From RGIG3002 sp964449325 (GTDB taxonomy: Bacteria > Bacillota > Clostridia > Lachnospirales > Lachnospiraceae): DNA of 64,000 nucleotides. Numbering within the stretch: position 1 is the first letter of the stretch; every line of letters begins with the position of its first letter. The translations under genes were made by a program, and so were the position numbers. This document shows positions 44,243 through 53,209 of this stretch, one piece after another. The stretch is from positions 53,212-117,211 of the forward strand of contig CAYUYJ010000007.1 of the NCBI GenBank assembly GCA_964449325.1, given 5' to 3'. The notes beneath the pieces were generated by a model that was not told the origin of the DNA, made no database searches, and was given only the letters and a program-made list of their open reading frames with translations.

Positions 44243-45370
44243 CTAATAATTTCCGAGAATTTTCATATTTCGTGCTTCATCTCTCAGTCCGCGAAGCGCA
44301 TTTTTCACGGCACTGTCAGCCAGATTCCCGTCAAAATCAATAAAGAAACGATATTCCCATGTTCGCCCTTCTAATGGTCTGCTTTCGATTTTATTCATAT
44401 TCAGATTGTTATAAATAAAATGAGACAGCATATGATATAAAGCACCGCTTTCATTATTTACTTCAAAACAAATACTGATTTTATTTGCATTCTTTTTAAA
44501 AATTTTCTGATTTGTCACCACTATGAAACGGGTGGAGTTATTTTTTAAATCATTGACACCCTTCTGCAATACTTCCAGACCATAGGTTTTGGCTGCATAT
44601 TCCGAAGCAATGGCTGCCTGTGTTTTGTCCTGCATTTCTGCCACCCGTTTTGCCGCAAAAGCGTTATTATTCATACTAATCTGCTGCCATGAAGGATGTT
44701 CCCTTAAATAACCTGCACTCTGCATCAATGACTGAGGGTGCGAATAAACCGTCTGAATGTCATTCAATTTCGTTCCCGGCACTCCCATAAGACAATGCTC
44801 GATAGGAATAATCTGTTCTCCCACAATATAATTTTCAAACTCTACCAGCATATCATATATTTCGCTGACAATCCCTGCCGTGGAATTTTCGATGGGTAGC
44901 ACTGCAAAATCGGCGCTTCCCTCATCAATGGCAATCATCGCATCCCGAAACGTCTCTACATGAAAGCTGTTAATTTCTTCCCCGAAAAATTTCTGCATTG
45001 CCGCCTGTGTATATGCGCCCTCGGCACCCGGAAATACCACTCTTGCCTTGTTTGTCTCCAATTCCTCCACACCAATAAACGGAAGCCTTCCAAGACTTCC
45101 CTTTTCCGTCAGAAGCTGGTACTGGAGCTTACGGCTCATGGACATAATCTGTTCAAACAACTCTTCAATCCCATGACTGTTAAATTCGTTATGTGTCAAT
45201 GCTTTCACGGCAGCAATTTTCTGTTCTTCCCGCTCCTTGTCAAACACCTTTTTTCCGGTTTCTATTTTGTAATCGGCGACCTGTTTGGAAATTTCCATAC
45301 GCCGCTCATATAAGCTTACGATTTCTTTGTCAATACTGTCTATCTGTTTACGTAGTTCTAATAAATCCAT
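44243..45370 (-). CDS. pheA: Bifunctional chorismate mutase / prephenate dehydratase
   Basis: Two steps of phenylalanine synthesis: chorismate to prephenate to phenylpyruvate. 375 aa: AroQ-type mutase at 1-90 (LELRKQIDSIDKEIVSLYER), dehydratase about 105-290 (VVFPGAEGAYTQAAMQKFF; NSTRFIVV with the catalytic TRF motif), and a C-terminal ACT domain with the ESRP phenylalanine-binding motif (NKIESRPLEGRTWEYRF), so feedback inhibition by phenylalanine is expected. I see no T-box leader upstream. It heads the gene train ending at 38313. Confidence 0.95.
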   Translation of the reverse strand: MDLLELRKQIDSIDKEIVSLYERRMEISKQVADYKIETGKKVFDKEREEQKIAAVKALTHNEFNSHGIEELFEQIMSMSRKLQYQLLTEKGSLGRLPFIGVEELETNKARVVFPGAEGAYTQAAMQKFFGEEINSFHVETFRDAMIAIDEGSADFAVLPIENSTAGIVSEIYDMLVEFENYIVGEQIIPIEHCLMGVPGTKLNDIQTVYSHPQSLMQSAGYLREHPSWQQISMNNNAFAAKRVAEMQDKTQAAIASEYAAKTYGLEVLQKGVNDLKNNSTRFIVVTNQKIFKKNANKISICFEVNNESGALYHMLSHFIYNNLNMNKIESRPLEGRTWEYRFFIDFDGNLADSAVKNALRGLRDEARNMKILGNY

Positions 45371-45495
45371 GAAACTGTATCCTCTCTTATGTAATTCTTA
45401 GAAGTTCCCGCCTGTGTACTTATCCTTCTGCTTCACGCGCAAAATCCCCATCGCACACTTTATTCGGCTTCCCTTTATCTTATCTCAAATCCTAC

Positions 45496-45524
45496 TTGAT
45501 AGCAAGTAAAATTGCGGCTATAAT
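45496..45524 (+). promoter_or_regulatory. Promoter of the DUF5050 gene
   Basis: -35 TTGATA (45496-45501), 17-bp spacer and perfect -10 TATAAT (45519-45524). The start codon is 80 bp downstream. No clear opposite promoter for pheA was seen in this gap. Confidence 0.65.
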
Positions 45525-45603
45525 TATTCTGACAGGAAATAATTTTCCCACTTACAAAATAGAGAGGAAATGCTGAAATATATTTTCAGCTACGGATAAC
45601 AGA

Positions 45604-46641
45604 ATGCAGAACAAAAAGAAAAACATAATCGTAATCTCTGTCATTGCCGCACTAATTATTTTTATTGCACTTGGTGCTTTTTTCAGCAATCGTACCATCC
45701 CGGTACCGGAGGGAACCGTGGGCAATACGGCAGGAAACTTAAATAATCGCGGACTGTTTTGTGAGTACGATGGCAAGGTATACTTTTCCAATGCTTACGA
45801 TAACGGTGCCCTTTACCGCATGAATCCCGATGAAACCGACATCAAAAAGCTGAATAACGCCGATGCGGAATACATTAATGCCGGAGGAAAATATCTGGTC
45901 TATTATCAAAGGGGAAGCAGCTCCGGCTCCGACAGCTTTAAATTTGCAGGTGCCATGAATGGTATTTACCGTTCCAAGTTAAACGGACACAATACGGTAT
46001 GTCTGGATAGAGATCCATCCGGTACCGTAATACTGATTAACAATACCGTTTATTATGCCCACTACGATACAGACACGGCTTTGACTCTCCGCAAAATTAA
46101 CTTAAATAAATCCGGCGGAAAAACCTTAACCTCATACTGGATTAATCCTGCCTCCTGTAGGGATGGTGTGCTTTATTACAATGGAACGGGAAAAGACCAT
46201 TACTTATATGCATGGGATACCCGAACAGACTACGAATCCGTTGTATGGGAAGGAAATATTTGGAATCCGGTCGTTTCCGGTGACTATGTTTACTATATGG
46301 ATTTGACAACGGACTATACGCTGTGCCGCTATTCTTTGACAGATGGTTCCGTCACAACACTTTCCGAAGACAGAGTGGAAACCTTTAACGTATATGACAG
46401 CATCATTTACTACCAGTCCGGCGGCTCTGACCAACCTGCTTTGAAACGCATGAACACTGACGGAAGCGGTCAGGAGATTGTGGCGGAGGGTATATATACT
46501 GATATCAATATTACTTCGGAATATGTGTATTTTACAGGCTTTAATTCCGATGTGCCGATTTACAAGACAAGTACCTTCGGACCAATAAATGTACAGACCT
46601 TTGATGCAGCGCTGAATGCGGCGGTGCAGAACGCAAAATAG
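45604..46641 (+). CDS. DUF5050 beta-propeller-like protein, membrane-anchored
   Basis: 345 aa. An N-terminal signal anchor (IIVISVIAALIIFIALGAFF) leads to an extracellular domain of repeated blades with Tyr/Asp patterns (KVYFSNAYDNGALYRMNPDE; GDYVYYMDLTTDYTLCRYSL; YVYFTGFNSDVPIYKTS), as in DUF5050 proteins. The fold is probably a beta-propeller for binding at the cell surface; no ligand known. There is no obvious Shine-Dalgarno site before the ATG at 45604, which is unusual in this window. A MerR-type regulator gene follows 27 bp downstream. Confidence 0.8.
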   Translation: MQNKKKNIIVISVIAALIIFIALGAFFSNRTIPVPEGTVGNTAGNLNNRGLFCEYDGKVYFSNAYDNGALYRMNPDETDIKKLNNADAEYINAGGKYLVYYQRGSSSGSDSFKFAGAMNGIYRSKLNGHNTVCLDRDPSGTVILINNTVYYAHYDTDTALTLRKINLNKSGGKTLTSYWINPASCRDGVLYYNGTGKDHYLYAWDTRTDYESVVWEGNIWNPVVSGDYVYYMDLTTDYTLCRYSLTDGSVTTLSEDRVETFNVYDSIIYYQSGGSDQPALKRMNTDGSGQEIVAEGIYTDINITSEYVYFTGFNSDVPIYKTSTFGPINVQTFDAALNAAVQNAK

Positions 46642-46668
46642 ATTTTACCATATATGGGAGAACATTTT

Positions 46669-47394
46669 ATGATGACCGTACACGAAGTAAGCAACTTATC
46701 CGGAGTAAGTATCCGTACTCTCCACTATTATGATAAAATCGGACTATTACATCCGACCGGCTTCACCGAGTCCGGCTACCGTCTTTATGATGATACGGCA
46801 CTGGAACGTTTACAGCAGATTCTGCTGTTTCGGGAGCTGGAATTTCCATTAAAAACAATCATGTCTATTTTGGAAAGCGATACCTTTGATCGTAGTAAAG
46901 TATTGGAACAACAGATTGAACTGCTGTTACTAAAAAAAGAACATCTGGAAAATTTGATTCAATTTGCCCGTGAACTCCAAACAACAGGAGAAAAAAAGAG
47001 GGATTTTCAAGTATTTGATACCGCCAAAATTGATGAATACAAAAAGAGAGCTAAAGAACAATGGGGAAACACCAATGCTTATCGGGAATTTGAAATCAAA
47101 GACAAAACTCGAAATGATGCAGACAACAAGACCATGTTTCGCGGACTGATGGAGATTTTTCACGAGTTTGGACAACTGTCGGATAAATCCCCTGCAGATA
47201 CAGCAGTACAGGCACAGGTAAAGAAACTACAGGATTATATTTCCAATCATTTTTATACCTGTACTCCCTCCATCTTATCCGGTTTGGGCAAAATGTATTC
47301 CGCAAGTGATGAATTTAAGGATAATATTGACCGCGCAGGCGGAAAAGGAACCGCTGCATTCGTAACAAAAGCTATCGAAATCTTTTGCAGATGA
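46669..47394 (+). CDS. MerR family regulator with TipAS-type effector domain
   Basis: 241 aa. MerR DNA-binding helices at about 3-70 (TVHEVSNLSGVSIRTLHYYD; GYRLYDDTALERLQQILLFR), a dimerisation helix to about 115, then a TipAS-like helical domain (ending HFYTCTPSILSGLGKMYSAS). TipA proteins sense thiopeptide-type or other amphipathic compounds and activate export or resistance genes. Start at 46669, after GGGAG; the MM pair leaves one codon of doubt. No efflux gene is adjacent, so its target is unclear. Confidence 0.9.
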   Translation: MMTVHEVSNLSGVSIRTLHYYDKIGLLHPTGFTESGYRLYDDTALERLQQILLFRELEFPLKTIMSILESDTFDRSKVLEQQIELLLLKKEHLENLIQFARELQTTGEKKRDFQVFDTAKIDEYKKRAKEQWGNTNAYREFEIKDKTRNDADNKTMFRGLMEIFHEFGQLSDKSPADTAVQAQVKKLQDYISNHFYTCTPSILSGLGKMYSASDEFKDNIDRAGGKGTAAFVTKAIEIFCR

Positions 47395-47408
47395 CAGCCC
47401 ATACCAAA

Positions 47409-47439
47409 AGGCTTACAAGTCATACCAACCTGTAAGCCT
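47409..47439. terminator. Bidirectional terminator between the MerR gene and purB
   Basis: Perfect 9-bp stem AGGCTTACA / TGTAAGCCT with a 13-nt loop, followed by CTCTTTTCTTT rightward and CTTTTGG leftward, between convergent genes. Confidence 0.75.
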
Positions 47440-47464
47440 CTCTTTTCTTTACCAAAATAAAATC

Positions 47465-48898
47465 CTATACATTAATCTCAGCCTTCACTCCAAGCAAATC
47501 CTTATTCTCTTCCAAAACCGGACGAATCACATTTTTCAGGAAGCTTTCTACCTGCTCCTTAGACCGTCCAACATAACGTGACGGCTCCATCGTCTTCTGC
47601 AAATCCTCCAGTGTCATATTAAACGCCGGATCTGCTGCAATAAGCTCTAACAAATTATTCTCTTTTCCTTCCACCTTCACATTTCTGCCTGCTTCCATGG
47701 AAAGGGTACGAATCTTTTCATGTAATTCCTGTCTGTCACCACCGGCTTTTACGGCATCCATCATGATGTTCTCGGTTGCCATAAACGGAAGTTCACTCAT
47801 GAGACGCTTCTCAATCACCTTCGGATATACTACCAGTCCGTCTACTACATTCAGGCAAAGATCCAAAATGCCGTCAATAGCAAGGAAGCCTTCCGGAATG
47901 GATAAACGCTTGTTTGCGGAATCATCCAAGGTTCTTTCAAACCACTGGGTTGCCGAGGTAATTGCCGGATTTAAGGCATCTACCATCACATATCTGGAAA
48001 GAGAAGCAATACGCTCGCTACGCATCGGGTTTCTCTTGTAAGCCATTGCCGAAGAACCAATCTGACTCTTTTCAAAAGGCTCTTCTACTTCTTTCAGATG
48101 TTGTAAGAGACGGATATCATTAGACATTTTATGTGCACTTGCTGCAATACCCGCAAGCACATTTGCCACTCTCGTATCCACTTTACGGGAATAGGTCTGT
48201 CCCGATACGGGGAAACATTCCTTGAAGCCCATTTTTTCTGCAATCATCGGGTCGATTTTATCGATAATTTCCTGATTGCCGTCAAACAGTTCTAAGAAGG
48301 AAGCCTGTGTACCTGTAGTTCCTTTGGAACCAAGCAACTTCATATTGGAAAGAACATAATCCAAATCCTCTAAATCCAAGAAAAATTCCTGTAACCAAAG
48401 TGTTGCTCTTTTTCCTACGGTAGTCGGCTGTGCCGGCTGGAAATGAGTAAACGCAAGAGTCGGCTGTGCTTTGTACTCCTCTGCAAAATCAGCCAGTTCC
48501 TTAATGACATTTACCAGTTTTTTCTTTACCAGCTTCAAGGCCTCTGTCATAACAATAATATCGGTATTATCTCCTACATAGCAGGAGGTTGCTCCTAAAT
48601 GGATAATTCCTTTTGCCTTAGGACACTGTACACCATAAGCATACACATGGCTCATCACATCATGACGAACCTGTTTTTCTCTTTCTTTTGCCACATCATA
48701 GTTGATATCATCAGCATGAGCCTTTAACTCTTCTATCTGCTCGTCGGTAATGGCAAGCCCTAATTCTTTTTCTGTTTCCGCGAGGGCAATCCACAATTTT
48801 CTCCATGTACGGAATTTCATATCCGGTGAGAAAATATACTGCATTTCCTTACTTGCATAACGCTCGGAAAGCGGACTCTGATATCTGTCTGTACTCAT
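47465..48898 (-). CDS. purB: Adenylosuccinate lyase
   Basis: Acts twice in purine synthesis: splits SAICAR to AICAR and adenylosuccinate to AMP, releasing fumarate. 477 aa. Visible: the N-terminal PLSERYASKEMQYIFSPD, the conserved HLGATSCYVGDNTDI region, and the superfamily signature around GSSAMAYKRNPMRSERI. Start at 48898, after AGAAAGGATAG; codons further upstream overlap the purF end and lack a site. Last gene of purC-purF-purB. Confidence 0.97.
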   Translation of the reverse strand: MSTDRYQSPLSERYASKEMQYIFSPDMKFRTWRKLWIALAETEKELGLAITDEQIEELKAHADDINYDVAKEREKQVRHDVMSHVYAYGVQCPKAKGIIHLGATSCYVGDNTDIIVMTEALKLVKKKLVNVIKELADFAEEYKAQPTLAFTHFQPAQPTTVGKRATLWLQEFFLDLEDLDYVLSNMKLLGSKGTTGTQASFLELFDGNQEIIDKIDPMIAEKMGFKECFPVSGQTYSRKVDTRVANVLAGIAASAHKMSNDIRLLQHLKEVEEPFEKSQIGSSAMAYKRNPMRSERIASLSRYVMVDALNPAITSATQWFERTLDDSANKRLSIPEGFLAIDGILDLCLNVVDGLVVYPKVIEKRLMSELPFMATENIMMDAVKAGGDRQELHEKIRTLSMEAGRNVKVEGKENNLLELIAADPAFNMTLEDLQKTMEPSRYVGRSKEQVESFLKNVIRPVLEENKDLLGVKAEINV

Positions 48899-48911
48899 AA
48901 ATCTATCCTTT

Positions 48912-50360
48912 CTATTTGTCGAACTCTCCGCGAATATCTTCTTTGGGAGGTTCCATTGGGTATTTTCCTGTAAAACAGCCTTGACAGACGCCCAAATCAT
49001 TTACGATTTCATGGAGTCTTTCAATCCTTAAATAAGCAAGAGAATCGGTGCCGATAATCTTACTGATTTCCTCTACCGAATGATTGTAAGCAATCAACTG
49101 CTCACTTGCCGGAACATCGGTTCCAAAATAGCAAGGGTACAAAAACGGCGGCGAACTGACACGCATATGTACCTCCTTTGCACCTGCTTCACGAAGCATC
49201 CGCACAATACGGTCAGAGGTTGTACCACGTACAATGGAATCGTCAATCATAATGATTCGTTTTCCGTTTACTACTTCCTTAATCGGATTCAGCTTTACCT
49301 GCACACTGCTCTCTCTTGTCTTCTGCTTCGGTTTAATGAAAGTACGCCCTACATAAGAATTTTTCACAAAAGCAGTTCCGTAAGGAATGCCTGACTGCAT
49401 CGCATATCCCATGGCAGCACAGTTGCCGGACTCCGGTACGCCTACAACCAAATCAGCCTCTACCGGCGAATCCATTGCCAGAAACTTTCCTGCTAAAATT
49501 CTGGAATTATACACACTTACTCCGTCAATATGACTGTCCGGTCTGGAAAAATAAATATACTCAAAGACACATCTTGCATGTTCTTCTTTGCTGATACAAT
49601 GGCTCTTGTCGGATTCAATACCCTTCTCCGGAGAAATCGTAACAATCTCTCCCGGTTCCACATCACGCACAAACTGTGCGCCAACCGTATCCAGAGCGCA
49701 GGTCTCGGACGCAAGAAAATAAGCGTTGTCACGTTTACCGATACATAACGGTCTGAATCCGAAAGGATCCCTTGCTCCAATCAGTTTTCTCGGTGACATG
49801 ACTATCAAAGAATAGGCTCCTTTAATTTTCTTCATGGCACGGCCAACCGCTTCTTCCACGGTTTTGGAATTCAATCGTTCTCTTGCAATATGATAAGCAA
49901 TGACCTCGGAATCAATGGTCGTCTGAAAAATAGCTCCGGTATATTCCAGTTCCCGGCGAAGTTCCGGTGCATTAATCAGATTTCCGTTATGAGCAAGGCC
50001 CAAAGTACCCTTTACATAATTGAGTACCAGCGGCTGCGCATTTTCTCTTGTACTGCTTCCCGCCGTGGAATAACGAACATGTCCCACACCGATATCACCC
50101 TTTAGGCTCTCCAGTCTTTCCGGTGTAAAGGCTTCGTTTAAAAGCCCCATATCTTTATAGCTTAACACCTTACCCTTTGGCCCTTTCGTATCACTTACCG
50201 CAATACCACAGCTTTCCTGACCTCTGTGCTGCAAGGCATAAAGTCCATAATAAATCGTGGATGCCACATCATTTCCGTCAAAATCGTAAACTCCGAAAAC
50301 ACCACACTCTTCCTTCAGCTTCTCATCATTTTCTGTTTGAATGTAAATGTTTTCCGACAT
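48912..50360 (-). CDS. purF: Amidophosphoribosyltransferase
   Basis: First committed step of purine synthesis, PRPP plus glutamine to phosphoribosylamine. 482 aa. The Ntn glutaminase domain begins at the Cys of EECGVFGVYD, so a short propeptide of about 18 residues must be removed. The PRPP site VKRIIMIDDSIVRGTTSDRI-type loop is present (IIMIDDSIVRGTTSDRIVRM). Cys residues spaced as for an Fe-S cluster occur late (DLGVCQGCFTG and an earlier Cys). It starts exactly where purC stops. Confidence 0.97.
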   Translation of the reverse strand: MSENIYIQTENDEKLKEECGVFGVYDFDGNDVASTIYYGLYALQHRGQESCGIAVSDTKGPKGKVLSYKDMGLLNEAFTPERLESLKGDIGVGHVRYSTAGSSTRENAQPLVLNYVKGTLGLAHNGNLINAPELRRELEYTGAIFQTTIDSEVIAYHIARERLNSKTVEEAVGRAMKKIKGAYSLIVMSPRKLIGARDPFGFRPLCIGKRDNAYFLASETCALDTVGAQFVRDVEPGEIVTISPEKGIESDKSHCISKEEHARCVFEYIYFSRPDSHIDGVSVYNSRILAGKFLAMDSPVEADLVVGVPESGNCAAMGYAMQSGIPYGTAFVKNSYVGRTFIKPKQKTRESSVQVKLNPIKEVVNGKRIIMIDDSIVRGTTSDRIVRMLREAGAKEVHMRVSSPPFLYPCYFGTDVPASEQLIAYNHSVEEISKIIGTDSLAYLRIERLHEIVNDLGVCQGCFTGKYPMEPPKEDIRGEFDK

Positions 50361-51068
50361 CTATGCCAACCCCAAACGCTTGAATACTTCGTTATATGCT
50401 TCCTCTACATTTCCCATATCTCTGCGGAAACGGTCTTTATCCAATTTTTCGTTGGTGTTTACGTCCCACAAACGACAGGTATCCGGTGATGTTTCGTCTG
50501 CAAGAATGATTTCTCCGTGGTAACGTCCGAATTCAATCTTGAAGTCGATTAACTTAATATCTGCCTGTAAGAAATATGCCTTTAATACTTCGTTTACCTT
50601 AAATGCATATTTTTTGATTGTTTCGATTTCTTCCCATGTTGCCAGCCCTAAAGCTACTGCAAAATAGGAGTTGATTAACGGATCGCCCAATTCATCGTTC
50701 TTGTAGCTGAACTCGATGGTCGGTTCTGCAAAAGGAGTTCCTTCCGGTACCCCTAATCTCTTGGAAAAGCTTCCTGCTGCCACATTACGGATAATAACCT
50801 CAAGGGGAACAATTTCCACCTTCTTTACTGCGGTTTCTCTGTCGCTTAATTCCTCAACAAGATGTGTGGGAACACCTTCCTTTTCCAAAATCTTAAAAAC
50901 ATGGTTTGTCATACGGTTATTGATAACACCCTTACCCATAATGGTTCCTTTTTTCTCGCCATTAAATGCGGTTGCATCATCCTTGTAATCCACGATTAAA
51001 ATATCAGGATCATCTGTTGTAAATACTTTCTTTGCTTTTCCTTCATAGAGTTGTTCCAGTTTTTTCAT
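50361..51068 (-). CDS. purC: Phosphoribosylaminoimidazole-succinocarboxamide synthase
   Basis: Joins CAIR and aspartate to SAICAR. 235 aa: LEQLYEGKAKKVFTTDDPD at the start, VPLEVIIRNVAAGSFSKRLG in the middle and the DFKIEFGRYHGEIILADETS signature, followed by SPDTCRLWD. Start at 51068, after GAGGAAG. It leads the purC-purF-purB operon from the promoter at 51122-51150. I see no purine riboswitch fold or PurR-type palindrome in the short leader. Confidence 0.97.
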   Translation of the reverse strand: MKKLEQLYEGKAKKVFTTDDPDILIVDYKDDATAFNGEKKGTIMGKGVINNRMTNHVFKILEKEGVPTHLVEELSDRETAVKKVEIVPLEVIIRNVAAGSFSKRLGVPEGTPFAEPTIEFSYKNDELGDPLINSYFAVALGLATWEEIETIKKYAFKVNEVLKAYFLQADIKLIDFKIEFGRYHGEIILADETSPDTCRLWDVNTNEKLDKDRFRRDMGNVEEAYNEVFKRLGLA

Positions 51069-51121
51069 ATTTGCTTCCTCAACCTTTCCGTTCGTACTGT
51101 TAGGCAATCGCCCATGCGCCC

Positions 51122-51150
51122 ATTATATCGCACTCAAAATAAGAAATCAA
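51122..51150 (-). promoter_or_regulatory. Promoter of the purC-purF-purB operon
   Basis: Minus-strand -35 TTGATT (51145-51150), 17-bp spacer and perfect -10 TATAAT (51122-51127). The -35 box overlaps the stop codon of the upstream coiled-coil gene, and no terminator separates them, so read-through from the four-gene operon is possible. Confidence 0.7.
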
Positions 51151-52331
51151 GAGAATGCTCTTTCATACTCACTGATTACATCCATAATTTCTTTTGAGTA
51201 TTGGGGGTATTTATCGGCAATGTCCTTAATTTCTTCCTGTGCGTTTCTCGCAATACCGGTATTATAATCCATCTGCTTACGGATATTTTGTCTTCTTTCA
51301 ATAAGGCTGTGCCGTATTTCCACCATTTCCTTATTGTCAATCAATGCAAGTGCCTGATGTACCCAGATATTCGGATCCTTCAGATGATACTGATAAAGCG
51401 TATGCAAAAGTTCTTTCTGATAGAAATTGTATTCTTCTTCTGTTTCCGCCTGTTTCGCCCGTTCTGCCACCTCTTCCTGATATTTCTGCCAAAGAAAATC
51501 CAGTTCGGAAGCACTCTCCACCTTATACTTCAAATACAGATAATCCAGTAAATTTTTATTGTTTACATATCGTATCTTTACGGTATTCTGTAGCAGAATC
51601 AACCGGTTAATACCTGCGTTTACCCTCTGCAATTCCTTCTGTGCATCACTGTAACGGACATAAAAGTAAGTAACAGCCACCGCCACCAGTGCTGCCGTCA
51701 GCATATACCCGATTTTTACGTTCATCTCTAAAGCGAACTGTAAAACAAGAAGCACCACCATACAGGCTGCCGCTGCTATAAGTAAAATCTGCGACATTCC
51801 CCTTGCATTTACCAACGTCTCCCGCAGTTCTGTCCTGCGGTACTGATAAGCATGCCGCTCCCCATCAAGGCGCTGTAAATCCTGCTTCACAAGAGTCCGG
51901 TATTCTTCGGCTTCTTTGATTTTTTTGTAGCCCTCCTGTACCTCATCCTCCAAAGCTTCCATCTGGCGGAATTTTACATCCGTCATCCGCTTTGCCGTCT
52001 TCGTGTAGCTCTCCTGTATTTTTTCCAGATTTACGATTTTTTCAGCGTATTCATTCAGTTCTTCGCGTTGTTCTAACGGTAATGCTTCAATTTCTTCAAT
52101 ATCCTTAAGATAAGAAGTCACAAGACCATATTCATAGGTCAGATTTTCCATTTCTTTGGAAGCATCCGCAATCTGCTCACAGCAGGTTCTGACATAACGC
52201 TCCCTGTCTTCTTCCTTTTTGATATTAATCTGCTTTCTGTCAAGGACGGTATCTTCCCAATTCTCTTCTTCAATCTCTTCGGAAATGGGTTCTTTCTTTT
52301 TCCACCACATCAGCTTTTGCAATAAATTCAT
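51147..52331 (-). CDS. Coiled-coil membrane protein, fourth gene of the DUF5717/DUF5716 operon
   Basis: 394 aa, not recognised by family. A long charged helical part (about 40-175, heptad-like; LEDEVQEGYKKIKEAEEYRT) leads to two membrane helices (about 180-197, LLIAAAACMVVLLVLQFAL; about 203-222, GYMLTAALVAVAVTYFYV), then a second helical part to the end (LLHTLYQYHLKDPNIWVHQA). Both ends are on the same side, presumably the cytoplasm, so it could be a membrane dock for the other three proteins. Starts 27 bp after the TPR-like gene, after GGAAGCGAAC. The purC promoter overlaps its stop codon. Confidence 0.8.
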   Translation of the reverse strand: MNLLQKLMWWKKKEPISEEIEEENWEDTVLDRKQINIKKEEDRERYVRTCCEQIADASKEMENLTYEYGLVTSYLKDIEEIEALPLEQREELNEYAEKIVNLEKIQESYTKTAKRMTDVKFRQMEALEDEVQEGYKKIKEAEEYRTLVKQDLQRLDGERHAYQYRRTELRETLVNARGMSQILLIAAAACMVVLLVLQFALEMNVKIGYMLTAALVAVAVTYFYVRYSDAQKELQRVNAGINRLILLQNTVKIRYVNNKNLLDYLYLKYKVESASELDFLWQKYQEEVAERAKQAETEEEYNFYQKELLHTLYQYHLKDPNIWVHQALALIDNKEMVEIRHSLIERRQNIRKQMDYNTGIARNAQEEIKDIADKYPQYSKEIMDVISEYERAFS

Positions 52332-52358
52332 GTTCGCTTCCTCCCGTGTGCCTTCGGG

Positions 52359-53192
52359 TTAATTTGTTACACAGTCCCGATATTCCTGCTTTAACCCGCT
52401 TATTTGTTTTTCCACTTCCTTGTAGTAAAGACTTTTGTTTCCGTTTTCTTTATCATGAAGAAGCACATCCATGTACTCCCGTTCTTTTGACCTCTCCCAT
52501 TGCTCCATAATCTGATTCATCCTTCGTTCTAACGTCAGAGACGGTTCATATGCCTCCGGATGCTCTGCCACAAAACGGATATATTCCTGTTCCTTCAGGG
52601 AAAGGCGTTTTGCCGCCAGATAGGACAGATAATCCTCTTCCTCTCCCAAAAGCTCGTAAGCCTTCAAAAACTCTGCCGCAGCAGATTCATAAGCAAACAG
52701 CCCTGTCTGTGCCACTCCTTTGTTGTGGTGTACCTTTGCCCGCAGTTCTTCCTCCTGCGCCGGCATTTCCTTTATCAGACTGTCGTATTCCGTAACTGCC
52801 AAAGCAAACTTCCGCCTCTTTACAAGAGAATCTGCCTTAGCCTTCTTTCTCTCATAAAGACTCAAATTTCTTCCGTTTTTCAGAACCCCTTCCAGCTTCC
52901 ATGTCTGGTCTTTGGAATAATAGCCTGTATATTGAAAAATTGTCCCGACAAAAGCGGCTATGGATGCTTTTTGATTGATACATACATTTAAATTTCTTGC
53001 CAGTTCCGCCAAGCCGCACTCCTGCTCAATCCACTTCACCAGCTGCCTGTCCACAATCTCTTCATCCAAAAGATAGGCATTTTCACCAAGCACATAACAT
53101 AACTCTTCTATAGAATATAGATTTTGACAGGTTTTGTCAAAAAAATAAGGATTCTCTGCACGTTTTCCTATGCACAACAAAATTCTGCCCAC
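52359..53192 (-). CDS. TPR-like helical protein, third gene of the DUF5717/DUF5716 operon
   Basis: 277 aa, soluble. The first 110 residues form a conserved-looking helical module (YSIEELCYVLGENAYLLDEE; LAELARNLNVCINQKASIAA). Residues about 115-210 look like TPR helices (RKFALAVTEYDSLIKEMPAQ; NKGVAQTGLFAYESAAAEFL), and the tail is a charged helix. TPR modules bind other proteins; the likely partners are the Hsp70-like and membrane proteins encoded on either side. Not recognised as a known family. Confidence 0.8.
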   Translation of the reverse strand: MGRILLCIGKRAENPYFFDKTCQNLYSIEELCYVLGENAYLLDEEIVDRQLVKWIEQECGLAELARNLNVCINQKASIAAFVGTIFQYTGYYSKDQTWKLEGVLKNGRNLSLYERKKAKADSLVKRRKFALAVTEYDSLIKEMPAQEEELRAKVHHNKGVAQTGLFAYESAAAEFLKAYELLGEEEDYLSYLAAKRLSLKEQEYIRFVAEHPEAYEPSLTLERRMNQIMEQWERSKEREYMDVLLHDKENGNKSLYYKEVEKQISGLKQEYRDCVTN

Positions 53193-53209
53193 GTTTTCTC
53201 TCCTTTTTG

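Noticed and set aside
45371..45603. T-box leader before pheA
   Set aside because: No T-box core sequence or specifier stem could be found on the minus strand.
51069..51121. Purine riboswitch or PurR site before purC
   Set aside because: The leader is too short for a riboswitch aptamer, and no matching fold or palindrome is seen.
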